A DNA stretch of 64,000 nt from Rhodoblastus sp963710275. GTDB lineage: Bacteria; Pseudomonadota; Alphaproteobacteria; Rhizobiales; Beijerinckiaceae. The first letter of the stretch is position 1; every line of letters starts with the position of its first letter. Shown here piece by piece: positions 1 to 7,384 of this stretch. The translations under genes and the position numbers were made by a program. The stretch spans positions 62,001-126,000 of the forward strand of contig CAVPZS010000008.1 in NCBI GenBank assembly GCA_963710275.1, read 5' to 3'. Under the pieces are notes generated by a model. The model was not told where the DNA came from. It worked only from the letters and a program-made list of their open reading frames with translations, and searched no databases.

Positions 1-652
1 ATTCATGGGCCTCTATGCCACAATGGGTCTGCAGCGCGTTCATCGCGCCGGGCTCGCTGGGCATGGCGCCCAATGTTTTCGCCCCGAGCACGTGGAACAG
101 CGCGTCGGGCGAGCCATTCCTCGCGGCTATGGTCAGCCGGTCGAAATCCGCCGCCGTCTGGATCGGCTGCTCGGTGAGCAGGTAGGTGATGGCGTGGTTC
201 CACAGGTTCAGCGGAAATAGGCCGGAGCGGCTGGCGGCGGAGGCGGCGGCGTCGCCGATGAAGCTTCGCTGCATCAGGAAGACTTCGGCGGCCGACTTGA
301 ACATGAAGGGACGCGTCAGCAGCGATCGCTCGCTGCCGCCTTGCTCGACGGCGCGGAAATCCGCGTCTGTCAGGGTGAAGACGCCAAGATCCGTCGCGCC
401 GGTCTTGAGCGCCTGCATGGCCTCCGGCTCGGCGCCGAGTTTCTGCGGAATCAGTTTCAGCCCGGCCTCGGCCAGGACCTTGCTCGAAAGCAGCGAGTTG
501 ATGAAGGCGTCGTCGGCATAGGCGGCCGGAAAGCTGATCCGCACTTCCGACGCGGAACACCTGTCGAAAGACAGGCAAAACGACAGCAGAACAAATGCGA
601 CGACCAGCGGGCACAGGCGCGGCACGGGCTTAACTCTCGACAGGCAGAGCAT
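1..652 (-). CDS. TRAP-type (DctP-like) periplasmic solute-binding protein, partial
   Basis: The gene reads leftwards out of the window, so its C-terminus is missing. The ATG at 652 is followed by a hydrophobic signal segment (about residues 12-28) and then a mature domain beginning SEVRISFPAAYADDAF. The stretch ALKTGATDLGVFTLTD is typical of the substrate-tracking region of DctP/TAXI-type extracytoplasmic receptors, which deliver organic acids to a TRAP membrane permease. About 217 residues are visible, against roughly 330 for a full protein. No permease gene is visible on this side. The fold assignment comes from sequence pattern only, and the substrate cannot be read. Confidence 0.66.
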   Translation of the reverse strand, partial: MLCLSRVKPVPRLCPLVVAFVLLSFCLSFDRCSASEVRISFPAAYADDAFINSLLSSKVLAEAGLKLIPQKLGAEPEAMQALKTGATDLGVFTLTDADFRAVEQGGSERSLLTRPFMFKSAAEVFLMQRSFIGDAAASAASRSGLFPLNLWNHAITYLLTEQPIQTAADFDRLTIAARNGSPDALFHVLGAKTLGAMPSEPGAMNALQTHCGIEAHE

Positions 653-720
653 CAGGTTAGAACGGCATCGCGGCGGATTTCTGGGCGCAAGGGGCCGCAG
701 GAAAGTTCCGGTTGGCGCCG

Positions 721-1491
721 TCACTGCGTCCCGACAGGCCTTTCGGCATTGTCATGATAGACATCGCGGAAAAAGAGCATGGAAAAAATCTTGCGTTCGT
801 TGTCATGCGGAAATCCGCAGGCGGGCGCAAAATCCGTCGCGTCCCGATAGGTTCCAAAAATCCGGTCCCAAAGCGGAAGGTCAGAAAAATTATAGGTATG
901 GAGGTCGAGCTGATGATGCACCGAATGCAATTGCGGCGTCTGGATGAAATGGCGGCTCCAATCGGGCGCGCGTAAGTTGGCATGATAGAAATACTCACCG
1001 GCTGCTGCGAAGAAATTGAACCAGATCAATCCATTGGTGGATACGCCGAGCAGGCCGAAGAGGATGAGCGCGGCGAACAGCGAGTCGCAGAGGATCTCGA
1101 CGGGGTGCTTGTAGAAGGAGGTCAGGATTTCGATGCGTTTCGGCGAATGATGGATCTGGTGGAACACCCGCCAGAACCCGGAGGCGTGGCGCAGCCTGTG
1201 CCACCAGTAGAAAAAGAACGAGCCGACGAACCAGCCAATGAACCCTTCGGCGGCGGGGGCGTGGAGTTCGCGCAGATGCAGCAGAGCGCCGGCGTCCGCC
1301 CATCTGGTCCACAGGCTGAAGGTCGCCAGCGTGAGCGCGAACTGGCAGGCGTTCAGGGCGGTGGCGCGCGCAAGCCAACCCGGCTCTTCCGGCAGCGGCC
1401 GGCCGGGACGCAGGCGCTCGGCGGCGAAAAAGACAAATGTGACGCCGATCGTCAAAAGGACGACCGGATGGATTTGCAGATGGACTTGCAT
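721..1491 (-). CDS. Fatty acid hydroxylase / sterol desaturase superfamily membrane protein
   Basis: This 256-residue integral membrane di-iron enzyme of the fatty acid hydroxylase superfamily shows the family's histidine clusters: HRLRH (98-102), HQIHH (111-115) and HSVHH (189-193), with a further conserved His near 170. Hydrophobic segments lie near residues 8-25, 45-62, 85-98 and 135-165. The family hydroxylates or desaturates lipid substrates using O2; the substrate here is unknown. The frame is open upstream, but ATG 1491 has a GGAG about 9 bases before it and begins the hydrophobic N-terminus, so it is preferred over the start at 1677. Two operator-like palindromes lie directly upstream (1526-1596), suggesting dedicated control. 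Confidence 0.86.
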   Translation of the reverse strand: MQVHLQIHPVVLLTIGVTFVFFAAERLRPGRPLPEEPGWLARATALNACQFALTLATFSLWTRWADAGALLHLRELHAPAAEGFIGWFVGSFFFYWWHRLRHASGFWRVFHQIHHSPKRIEILTSFYKHPVEILCDSLFAALILFGLLGVSTNGLIWFNFFAAAGEYFYHANLRAPDWSRHFIQTPQLHSVHHQLDLHTYNFSDLPLWDRIFGTYRDATDFAPACGFPHDNERKIFSMLFFRDVYHDNAERPVGTQ

Positions 1492-1525
1492 TTCAGGCTC
1501 CGTCGCGCCGATCCGGCGCAGAATA

Positions 1526-1596
1526 TGAACGTTGTTCAATTTGAATATAAGCTGGGGCCGAGCGGGAGCAACACAAAAATGAACAATGTTCATTTT
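1526..1596. promoter_or_regulatory. Pair of TGAAC-N3-GTTCA palindromes upstream of the fatty acid hydroxylase
   Basis: Site A (1526-1538) is TGAAC, spacer GTT, GTTCA. Site B (1576-1596) is a perfect 9-3-9 palindrome with arms AAAATGAAC and GTTCATTTT around AAT. Their centres are 54 bp apart, about 41 and 95 bp before the hydroxylase ATG. Two copies of one dyad in an intergenic gap look like binding sites for a TetR/AcrR-type dimer. No such regulator is encoded nearby, so the binding protein is unknown. Confidence 0.6.
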
Positions 1597-1636
1597 AACC
1601 TTACGCCAAGGTTGACGGCGGCTCGCAGCCGCGCCT

Positions 1637-2386
1637 TCACAGCAAGATTTGCTGCAAAAACGCCTTCGCCCGCTCATGGCGGGGGCCTGAGAAAAACGCC
1701 TCGGGCGTGTTGATTTCGACGATCTGGCCCTGGTCCATGAAGATCACCCGGTCGGCGACCTGGCGGGCAAAACCCATTTCATGGGTCACCACCATCATGG
1801 TCATGCCGTCGCGGGCGAGCGACACCATGGTGTCCAGCACTTCCTTGACCATTTCCGGGTCGAGCGCCGATGTCGGCTCGTCGAACAGCATGATCTTCGG
1901 CTTCATGCACAGGGCGCGGGCGATGGCGACGCGCTGTTGCTGGCCGCCGGACAATTGCGCCGGATATTTGTGCGCCTGGTCGGCGATTCGCACCCGCTCC
2001 AGCAGTTGCATGGCCAGGGCCTCGGCGTCGGCTTTCGGCGTCTTGCGCGCCCAGATCGGGGCCAGCATGCAATTCTCCAGCACGGTCAGATGCGGAAACA
2101 GATTGAATTGCTGGAACACCATGCCGACCTCGCGGCGGACCTCGTCGATGCTCTTGAGGCTGTCGGTGAGTTCGACGCCGTCGACGACGATCCTCCCGGA
2201 CTGGTGCGCCTCCAGCCGGTTGATGCAGCGGATCAGGGTCGACTTGCCCGAGCCCGAAGGGCCGCAGAGCACGATCTTTTCGCCCGAGGCCACTTCGAGA
2301 TCGATGTCGCGCAGCACGTGGAAGGCGCCATACCACTTGTTGACGCCGGTCATGCGGATCGCCGGTTCGGCGGAGGGGTCGGTCAA
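1637..2386 (-). CDS. Polar amino acid ABC transporter ATP-binding protein (GlnQ/AapP-like)
   Basis: A 249-residue nucleotide-binding subunit of the polar amino acid uptake family. Walker A is GPSGSGKST (42-50), the Q-loop follows in VFQQFNLFPHLT, the signature is LSGGQQQ (145-151), Walker B is IMLFDE (165-170), and the H-loop is VVTHEMGFA. The length and the FNLFPHLT sequence match the GlnQ/AapP/HisP group. It would couple ATP hydrolysis to uptake through a membrane permease and a periplasmic receptor. Neither partner is adjacent: the TPR gene upstream is divergent and the hydroxylase downstream is unrelated, so this is an orphan ATPase that must pair with a distant permease. Confidence 0.93.
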   Translation of the reverse strand: MTDPSAEPAIRMTGVNKWYGAFHVLRDIDLEVASGEKIVLCGPSGSGKSTLIRCINRLEAHQSGRIVVDGVELTDSLKSIDEVRREVGMVFQQFNLFPHLTVLENCMLAPIWARKTPKADAEALAMQLLERVRIADQAHKYPAQLSGGQQQRVAIARALCMKPKIMLFDEPTSALDPEMVKEVLDTMVSLARDGMTMMVVTHEMGFARQVADRVIFMDQGQIVEINTPEAFFSGPRHERAKAFLQQILL

Positions 2387-2531
2387 TGGTCGGCTCCGGA
2401 AATGGCGGAGCGGTCATGTTAGCGCATTGGACAGTTGCGCCAAATCGGTTATGGATTTCGCCCGCGTTTCCGTTGGCCCTTTTCTCGGGCTTGGGCGCGA
2501 ACGGCATTTTCCGAGAGTGCGAGAGGCGACC

Positions 2532-3662
2532 ATGTTCCGTTTTCTGTCGAGGCTGCTGGTCCTTCCTTTTTGCGTGACGACCGCCCTGGCCGAACAGATC
2601 GCCAATTGTCCCGCGAATTCGCCTGAAGAGACGATCACGGGCTGTTCGGCCTTCCTGAAGCAGAACGCCGACGCTGCGCAGAATTTCGCCCAGCGCCCCT
2701 GGGATTACAAGGCCAAGGTGGCGGCCGACCTGCTGCCGCAAGCCTATCAGACCCGGGCCTATGCCTATTTCATCGGCGGCAACATGGATGCTTTCGTCGC
2801 CGATTACGACGCGGCGATCAAGATCAGCGCCACGCCGGCCCAGGTCTATTTCAGCCGCGGCGGCCTGTTCCTGAAAATCGGCGACCTGGACAAGGCGCTG
2901 GCCGATTACAACGCCGCGCAAAACCTGGCGCCGAATGAAGCGCAGGTTTACGTCAATCGCGGCCTCGTCCTCGGCCTCAAGCGCCAGTTCACCCTCGCCC
3001 TGGCCGATTACAACAAGGCGATCGAGCTGCGGCCGGACTTCGCCTTTGCCTTCATCGGCAGGGGCAACGCCTATAGCGAAATCGAAAAATTCGATCGCGC
3101 AGCCGCCGATTACAGCTCGGCGATCGCCATCACGCCGGACCAGCTCCCCTCCTATGCCGGGCGCTGCCGGGCCTATGTCGCGCTTGGCGATTTCGACAAG
3201 GGCGTTCTCGATTGCGACAAGGCCATCGCCATCGACGAAGCCAAGGCCGCGCCGGCTTTTTCCGCCCGCGCGCGCGCCTTCCTGATCAAGGGGGACGCCG
3301 CCAGGGCCGACGCCGATTTCGCCAAGGCGCTCGAACTGACGCCGCAGCTGGCGGCCGCCTATTTCGATCGCGGCGTCGCCTTGCGAGGCAAAGGCGAGCT
3401 CGACAAGGCGATCGCCGATTTCGACAAGGCCATCGAAATGGCGCCGGCCTACGCCATAGCCTACAAGGAGCGCGGCCTCGCCAAGGCGGCCAAGGACAAT
3501 TACCCGGACGCCATCGCCGATTTCACCAAGGCGATCGAAATCAGCCCCGAACTGGCCTCCGCTTATCGCAACCGGGCGCTCGCCTACAAGCATGACGGAA
3601 AGACGGCGGAAGCCGACGCCGATGCGTCCAGCGCCGACAAGCTGGACGCCCAAACCAACTGA
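2532..3662 (+). CDS. Secreted tetratricopeptide-repeat protein
   Basis: A 376-residue protein with an N-terminal signal peptide (FLSRLLVLPFCVTTALA, cleavage near residue 20) followed by at least eight TPR units. They are recognisable by repeats of the form DKALADYNAA, DRAAADYSSA, DKAIADFDKA and PDAIADFTKA, spaced 34 residues apart. TPR arrays are protein-interaction scaffolds; location in the periplasm is inferred from the signal. The frame is open upstream, but ATG 2532 is the only start giving a signal peptide. The stop TGA shares its last base with the ATG of the next gene (3662), so translation is probably coupled. Confidence 0.85.
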   Translation: MFRFLSRLLVLPFCVTTALAEQIANCPANSPEETITGCSAFLKQNADAAQNFAQRPWDYKAKVAADLLPQAYQTRAYAYFIGGNMDAFVADYDAAIKISATPAQVYFSRGGLFLKIGDLDKALADYNAAQNLAPNEAQVYVNRGLVLGLKRQFTLALADYNKAIELRPDFAFAFIGRGNAYSEIEKFDRAAADYSSAIAITPDQLPSYAGRCRAYVALGDFDKGVLDCDKAIAIDEAKAAPAFSARARAFLIKGDAARADADFAKALELTPQLAAAYFDRGVALRGKGELDKAIADFDKAIEMAPAYAIAYKERGLAKAAKDNYPDAIADFTKAIEISPELASAYRNRALAYKHDGKTAEADADASSADKLDAQTN

Positions 3663-4529
3663 TGATCGACATCGTCGAGCTTTCCGACGGCGACGCCCGC
3701 GCCCGTATTTCAGTCCTTGGCGCGGAATTGAAGGGTTGGGAGGTCGCCGGCCGGGAACTGCTCTGGCAAGGCGATGCGGCGGTCTGGGCCGATTCGGCGC
3801 CGATCCTGTTTCCGGTCGTCGGCTGGAACTCGCGACGGCATAACGGTCGAGGGCCGCAAATATCCGCTGGGCCTCCATGGTTTCGCGCGCAATGAGGTTT
3901 TCGAGCTCGCGGCGCGCGCGACGAACCGGGCGAGGTTCCGGCTGGAAGCCAATGCGGCGACGCGCGCTCTCTACCCTTTCGAGTTTTCTCTTGAATTGGA
4001 ATATATTCTGCAAAACAGTGAATTGCGCGTTGTTATTCATGTTATAAATCAAGACGAGAAAACCTTGCCCTATGCCTGTGGGCTGCATCCGGGTTTCGCG
4101 TGGCCGCTGCCCGGCGGCGAGGGGCGACATTTCCTGCGTTTCGACGAGGTCGAGCGGACGCAAGTCCCGGTCATCGCGCCGGGAGGACTGTTTTCGACGC
4201 AAAACCGAGCGATCGCCTTCGACGGGCGAGAGCTGCCGCTGAGCGAAGAGCTTTTCGTGGAAGCCTTGTGTTTTCTCGATGCGCGAAGCCAGGGCGTGAC
4301 CTTGCACGCCGGCGCCGGCGCAAAACCTTGCTTGCGCATGGAGCTCGAAAATTTTCCGCACATTGCCCTGTGGTCGCGGCCGGGAGGAAAATTCCTTTGT
4401 CTGGAGGCCTGGACCGGCCACGGCGACCCGGAAAATTTCAACGGCGATATCTTCGAAAAGCCTTCAATGCGCCTGCTTGCGCCGGGTGAGAGTTCGCGCT
4501 GCGCCGCAACATTCACTTGGCGCGCCTGA
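3662..4529 (+). CDS. Aldose 1-epimerase family protein, frame broken by a 1-base insertion
   Basis: The first frame gives MIDIVELSDGDARARISVLG through LFPVVGW, and the next frame resumes with TRDGITVEGRKYPLGLHGF and runs to 4529. Joining them requires removing one A at 3827-3828 (GGCTGGAACTCGC to GGCTGGACTCGC) and gives about 288 residues, the usual size for this mutarotase-like family. Candidate active-site features are LHGFAR and the later LHPGFAW. The family interconverts sugar anomers, or hexose-6-phosphate anomers in the YeaD subgroup. It overlaps the TPR gene by one base. A single-base change in an AA pair, with everything downstream conserved, suggests a sequence error or a very recent mutation. 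Confidence 0.8.
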
Positions 4530-4551
4530 ACGCCGGCTGCTAGAAAAACTT

Positions 4552-5778
4552 ATGACCAACCAGTTTGCCGGCGCGTCGCCCGACGCGACCAGACGAAACC
4601 TTTTGCTGTTCCTTTCCGCCAGGGGATTGGGGGCTTTCGCCGCGCAAATGCTCGACGTCGCCATTGGCTGGCATGTCTATGCCGCCACCGGCAGCGCCAT
4701 GAGCCTCGGCTTCATCGGCCTGGCGCAATTCCTGCCGCTGCTGGTGTTCCTGTACTGGAGCGGCCACGTCGCCGACCGGTTCGACCGGCGGAAGATTTCC
4801 GCCCTGGCCGCGCTCGGGCAGGCGGGCGCTTCGCTTTCGATTTTCGCTCTGGCTCTGTTCGACGCGCCCGTCTGGATGATCTATCCGGCGCTGTTCGCGC
4901 TTGGCGCGACGCGCGCTTTTTCCGGCCCGGCCAATGCGGCGCTGCTGCCGGAAATCGTCGACAAATCGGTATTTTCGCGCGCCGTAGCCCTGTCGACCAC
5001 AGTGTTTCAGTTCGCAACCATCGCCGGGCCGGCGGTCGGGGGCCTGCTTTATGCGGCGGTCGGCTTCCATGAATTCCTGTTTTGCGCCCTGTTCGCTGCG
5101 GCCGCCGCGCCCTTGATGCTGGCGATCCGCTGGCCCGACGCCGTGGCCGAGCGCAACGACGTCGAGGCGGCGGAAAAGAGCGCCCTCGCCGGCCTGCGCT
5201 ATATCTGGTCGAACAAGGTGGTTTTCGGGGCGATTTCGCTCGATCTCTTCGCGGTGCTGTTCGGCGGCGTGACGGCGCTGCTGCCGATCTATTGCCGCGA
5301 TATCCTGCATGTCGGGCCGGCGGGCCTCGGCCTTTTGCGTTCGGGGCCGGCGATGGGGGCGATCCTGGTCGGGCTGGCCCTGGCCGTCTTCCCGCTACGC
5401 CGGCGCGTCGGCGCGAAAATGTTCGCCTGCGTCGCCGGCTACGGCGCCGCCACCGTGGTCTTCGCGCTTTCGACCGATTTCGCCCTGTCGCTGGCGGCCA
5501 TGGCGGCGCTCGGCGCCTGCGACGTGGTGAGCATGGTGGTGCGCCAGACCCTGGTGCAGATGGCGACGCCCAATGACATGCGCGGCCGCGTCGCGGCGGT
5601 GAGTTTCCTGTTCATTGGCGCGTCCAACCAGCTGGGGGAATTCGAATCCGGTTTCGCCGCCGCGCTGCTCGGAGCCGTGGGGGCCGCGCTGTTCGGCGGC
5701 GTCGCCTCAATCGTCGTGGTGGGGATCTGGGCCGTGCTGTTCCCGCAACTCAGGAAGGCGGACGCCTTGCGCCACTGA
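4552..5778 (+). CDS. MFS transporter (EntS/MFS_3-like)
   Basis: A 408-residue polytopic protein with about 12 hydrophobic segments. The cytoplasmic loop after the second helix carries the MFS signature GHVADRFDRRKI, and the equivalent loop of the second half carries PNDMRGRVAAV. Both are typical of the MFS_3 group, which includes the enterobactin exporter EntS and many drug or siderophore exporters. ATG 4552 lies 22 bases after the stop of the epimerase gene. The substrate cannot be deduced. The gene is intact and its codon use matches its neighbours. Confidence 0.87.
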   Translation: MTNQFAGASPDATRRNLLLFLSARGLGAFAAQMLDVAIGWHVYAATGSAMSLGFIGLAQFLPLLVFLYWSGHVADRFDRRKISALAALGQAGASLSIFALALFDAPVWMIYPALFALGATRAFSGPANAALLPEIVDKSVFSRAVALSTTVFQFATIAGPAVGGLLYAAVGFHEFLFCALFAAAAAPLMLAIRWPDAVAERNDVEAAEKSALAGLRYIWSNKVVFGAISLDLFAVLFGGVTALLPIYCRDILHVGPAGLGLLRSGPAMGAILVGLALAVFPLRRRVGAKMFACVAGYGAATVVFALSTDFALSLAAMAALGACDVVSMVVRQTLVQMATPNDMRGRVAAVSFLFIGASNQLGEFESGFAAALLGAVGAALFGGVASIVVVGIWAVLFPQLRKADALRH

Positions 5779-5845
5779 CGACGAGAAAACAATTCCATAG
5801 GCGACGAAACTCTGCCAAAAAGCGGCGCGCAAAACGGAGCAAGCC

Positions 5846-6758
5846 ATGTCGATCATAAAACCCTCGGACAGGACGGCGCTGCTGATCGACGGCAAGGCCG
5901 CCTCCGTCGCCCTGCTGGAAAAAATCGCGGGCGAAGCCGCCGCCCTCGATTTCAAGCCGGGGCTCGCCGTGGTGCTGGTCGGTTCGGACCCGGCAAGCCA
6001 GGTCTATGTCAAATCCAAGGGCAAGGCCGCGCAGTCCTGCGGCTTCCATTCGGTCCAGCATGACTTGCCCGCGACGACCAGCGAGGCCGAGCTGATCGAG
6101 CTGGTGCGCGCGCCTCAATGCCGATCCGGCGATCCATGGCGTTCTCGTGCAACTGCCGCTGCCGGCGGGAATCGATTCCGCGAAGGTGCTGCAGACCGTG
6201 GCGCCGGAAAAGGACGTCGACGGTTTTCACCCCGTCAATGTCGGATTGCTGGCGACGGGCGTGCTCGAGCGGGCGCTCGTGCCCTGCACGCCGGCCGGCG
6301 CCATGCTGCTGATCGAGGAGGCGGCGAGGGCGATGGGACGCGATCTCGCCGGCGCCGAGGCGGTGATCGTCGGGCGCTCGAACATCGTCGGCAAGCCCAT
6401 GGCGCAATTGCTGCTGGCAAGACACGCCACCGTCACCATCGCCCATTCGCGGACGAAGGACCTGCCTTCGGTGGCGCGGCGCGCCGACATCCTCGTCGCG
6501 GCTGTCGGCAAGCCGGAGATGATCAGGGGCGACTGGATCAAGCCGGGGGCGCTGGTGATCGACGTCGGCATCAACCGCGTCGCCGGCGAAGGGCTGACGG
6601 CCACGGGACAGCCAAAGACGCGCCTCGTCGGCGACGTCGCGTTCCGGGAAGCCCTGGACGTGGCTGGCGCGATCACGCCTGTTCCGGGCGGCGTCGGCCC
6701 GATGACCATCGCCATGCTGATGGCCAATACCTTGCGCGCGGCGAAGCTGAGCCGCTGA
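5846..6758 (+). CDS. folD: Bifunctional methylenetetrahydrofolate dehydrogenase/cyclohydrolase FolD, frame broken by one base
   Basis: FolD oxidises 5,10-methylene-THF and hydrolyses the methenyl product to 10-formyl-THF in the cytoplasm. The N-terminal part (5846 to about 6113) contains YVKSKGKAAQ with the catalytic lysine region. The C-terminal frame contains QLPLPAG, DGFHPVNVG, the NADP-binding GRSNIVGKPMAQLL and PVPGGVGPMT. The two parts are out of frame by one base near 6113-6116, within GCGCGCCTC. Removing one base gives 303 residues, the normal length. ATG 5846 has GGAGC upstream. Because FolD is a conserved housekeeping enzyme, a sequencing error is the most economical explanation. 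Confidence 0.9.
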
Positions 6759-6798
6759 CGGCGGCCTCCGATCAGGAACGCTTCGCTGCAGGGCGACC

Positions 6799-7275
6799 TT
6801 AGAACACGTCGCAGGAGCCTCGTTCCTCGTTTTGCTTCTGCAGCCAGCAGGCTTCGCGCGCCTTGGTCAGGGAGGCGCGCAACGAGGCGAGATCGAGCGG
6901 CTTGGCGAAGACGCCAAACAGAGGGACGCGCTTCTGGTAAGCAAAGTTCTTGGTCGATTCGAGCATGAATTCGCTGGCGCCGCTGATGATCAGCACCTGG
7001 ACCTCGCGGTCCATCGCGGCCACGAATTGGAGCAGGTCGAGGCCGCTGTCGGCGCCGAGGCCGATATCGACGCTGATCAGGTCGATGTGCTCGGATTCGA
7101 GGATGACGATCGCCGCCTCGAGCGATGAGGCCGCCAGGGTCCGGTGACCGGCCTGCGCGCCGAGCTTGGCGATGACGCGGCGCTGGATCGGATCGTCATC
7201 GACGACCAGCAGGGTGGTGATGACGGGCGTCATGCCCACCAGCACGTCGGAATGGTCGATGGCGTTGGCTTTCAT
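6799..7275 (-). CDS. Stand-alone response regulator receiver protein
   Basis: A 158-residue single-domain receiver. The acidic pocket is VVDDDP (24-29), the phosphoacceptor is D70 in LISVDIG, the switch residue is S98 in LIISGAS, and the invariant lysine is K125 in VFAKPLD. No DNA-binding or enzymatic output domain follows, so it should act by protein contact or as a phosphate sink or relay. It lies 109 bp downstream of the hybrid kinase gene on the same strand and is the obvious partner for that kinase's phosphotransfer domain; this pairing is inferred from position. Confidence 0.88.
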   Translation of the reverse strand: MKANAIDHSDVLVGMTPVITTLLVVDDDPIQRRVIAKLGAQAGHRTLAASSLEAAIVILESEHIDLISVDIGLGADSGLDLLQFVAAMDREVQVLIISGASEFMLESTKNFAYQKRVPLFGVFAKPLDLASLRASLTKAREACWLQKQNEERGSCDVF

Positions 7276-7384
7276 AGTCCTGGCTCCAGTTTAACTTTTT
7301 CGTCCTGACCGGCTCGCGGTCGCTCGGCGTCGCATTGGCGTCATGATCGGCCGCGACGCGTCGCGGCGACTCCTGTCTAGTGTT

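Noticed and set aside
1779..4421. An 880-codon open frame on the minus strand
   Set aside because: It is antisense to the TPR and epimerase genes, has no recognisable domain, and is a typical high-GC shadow frame.
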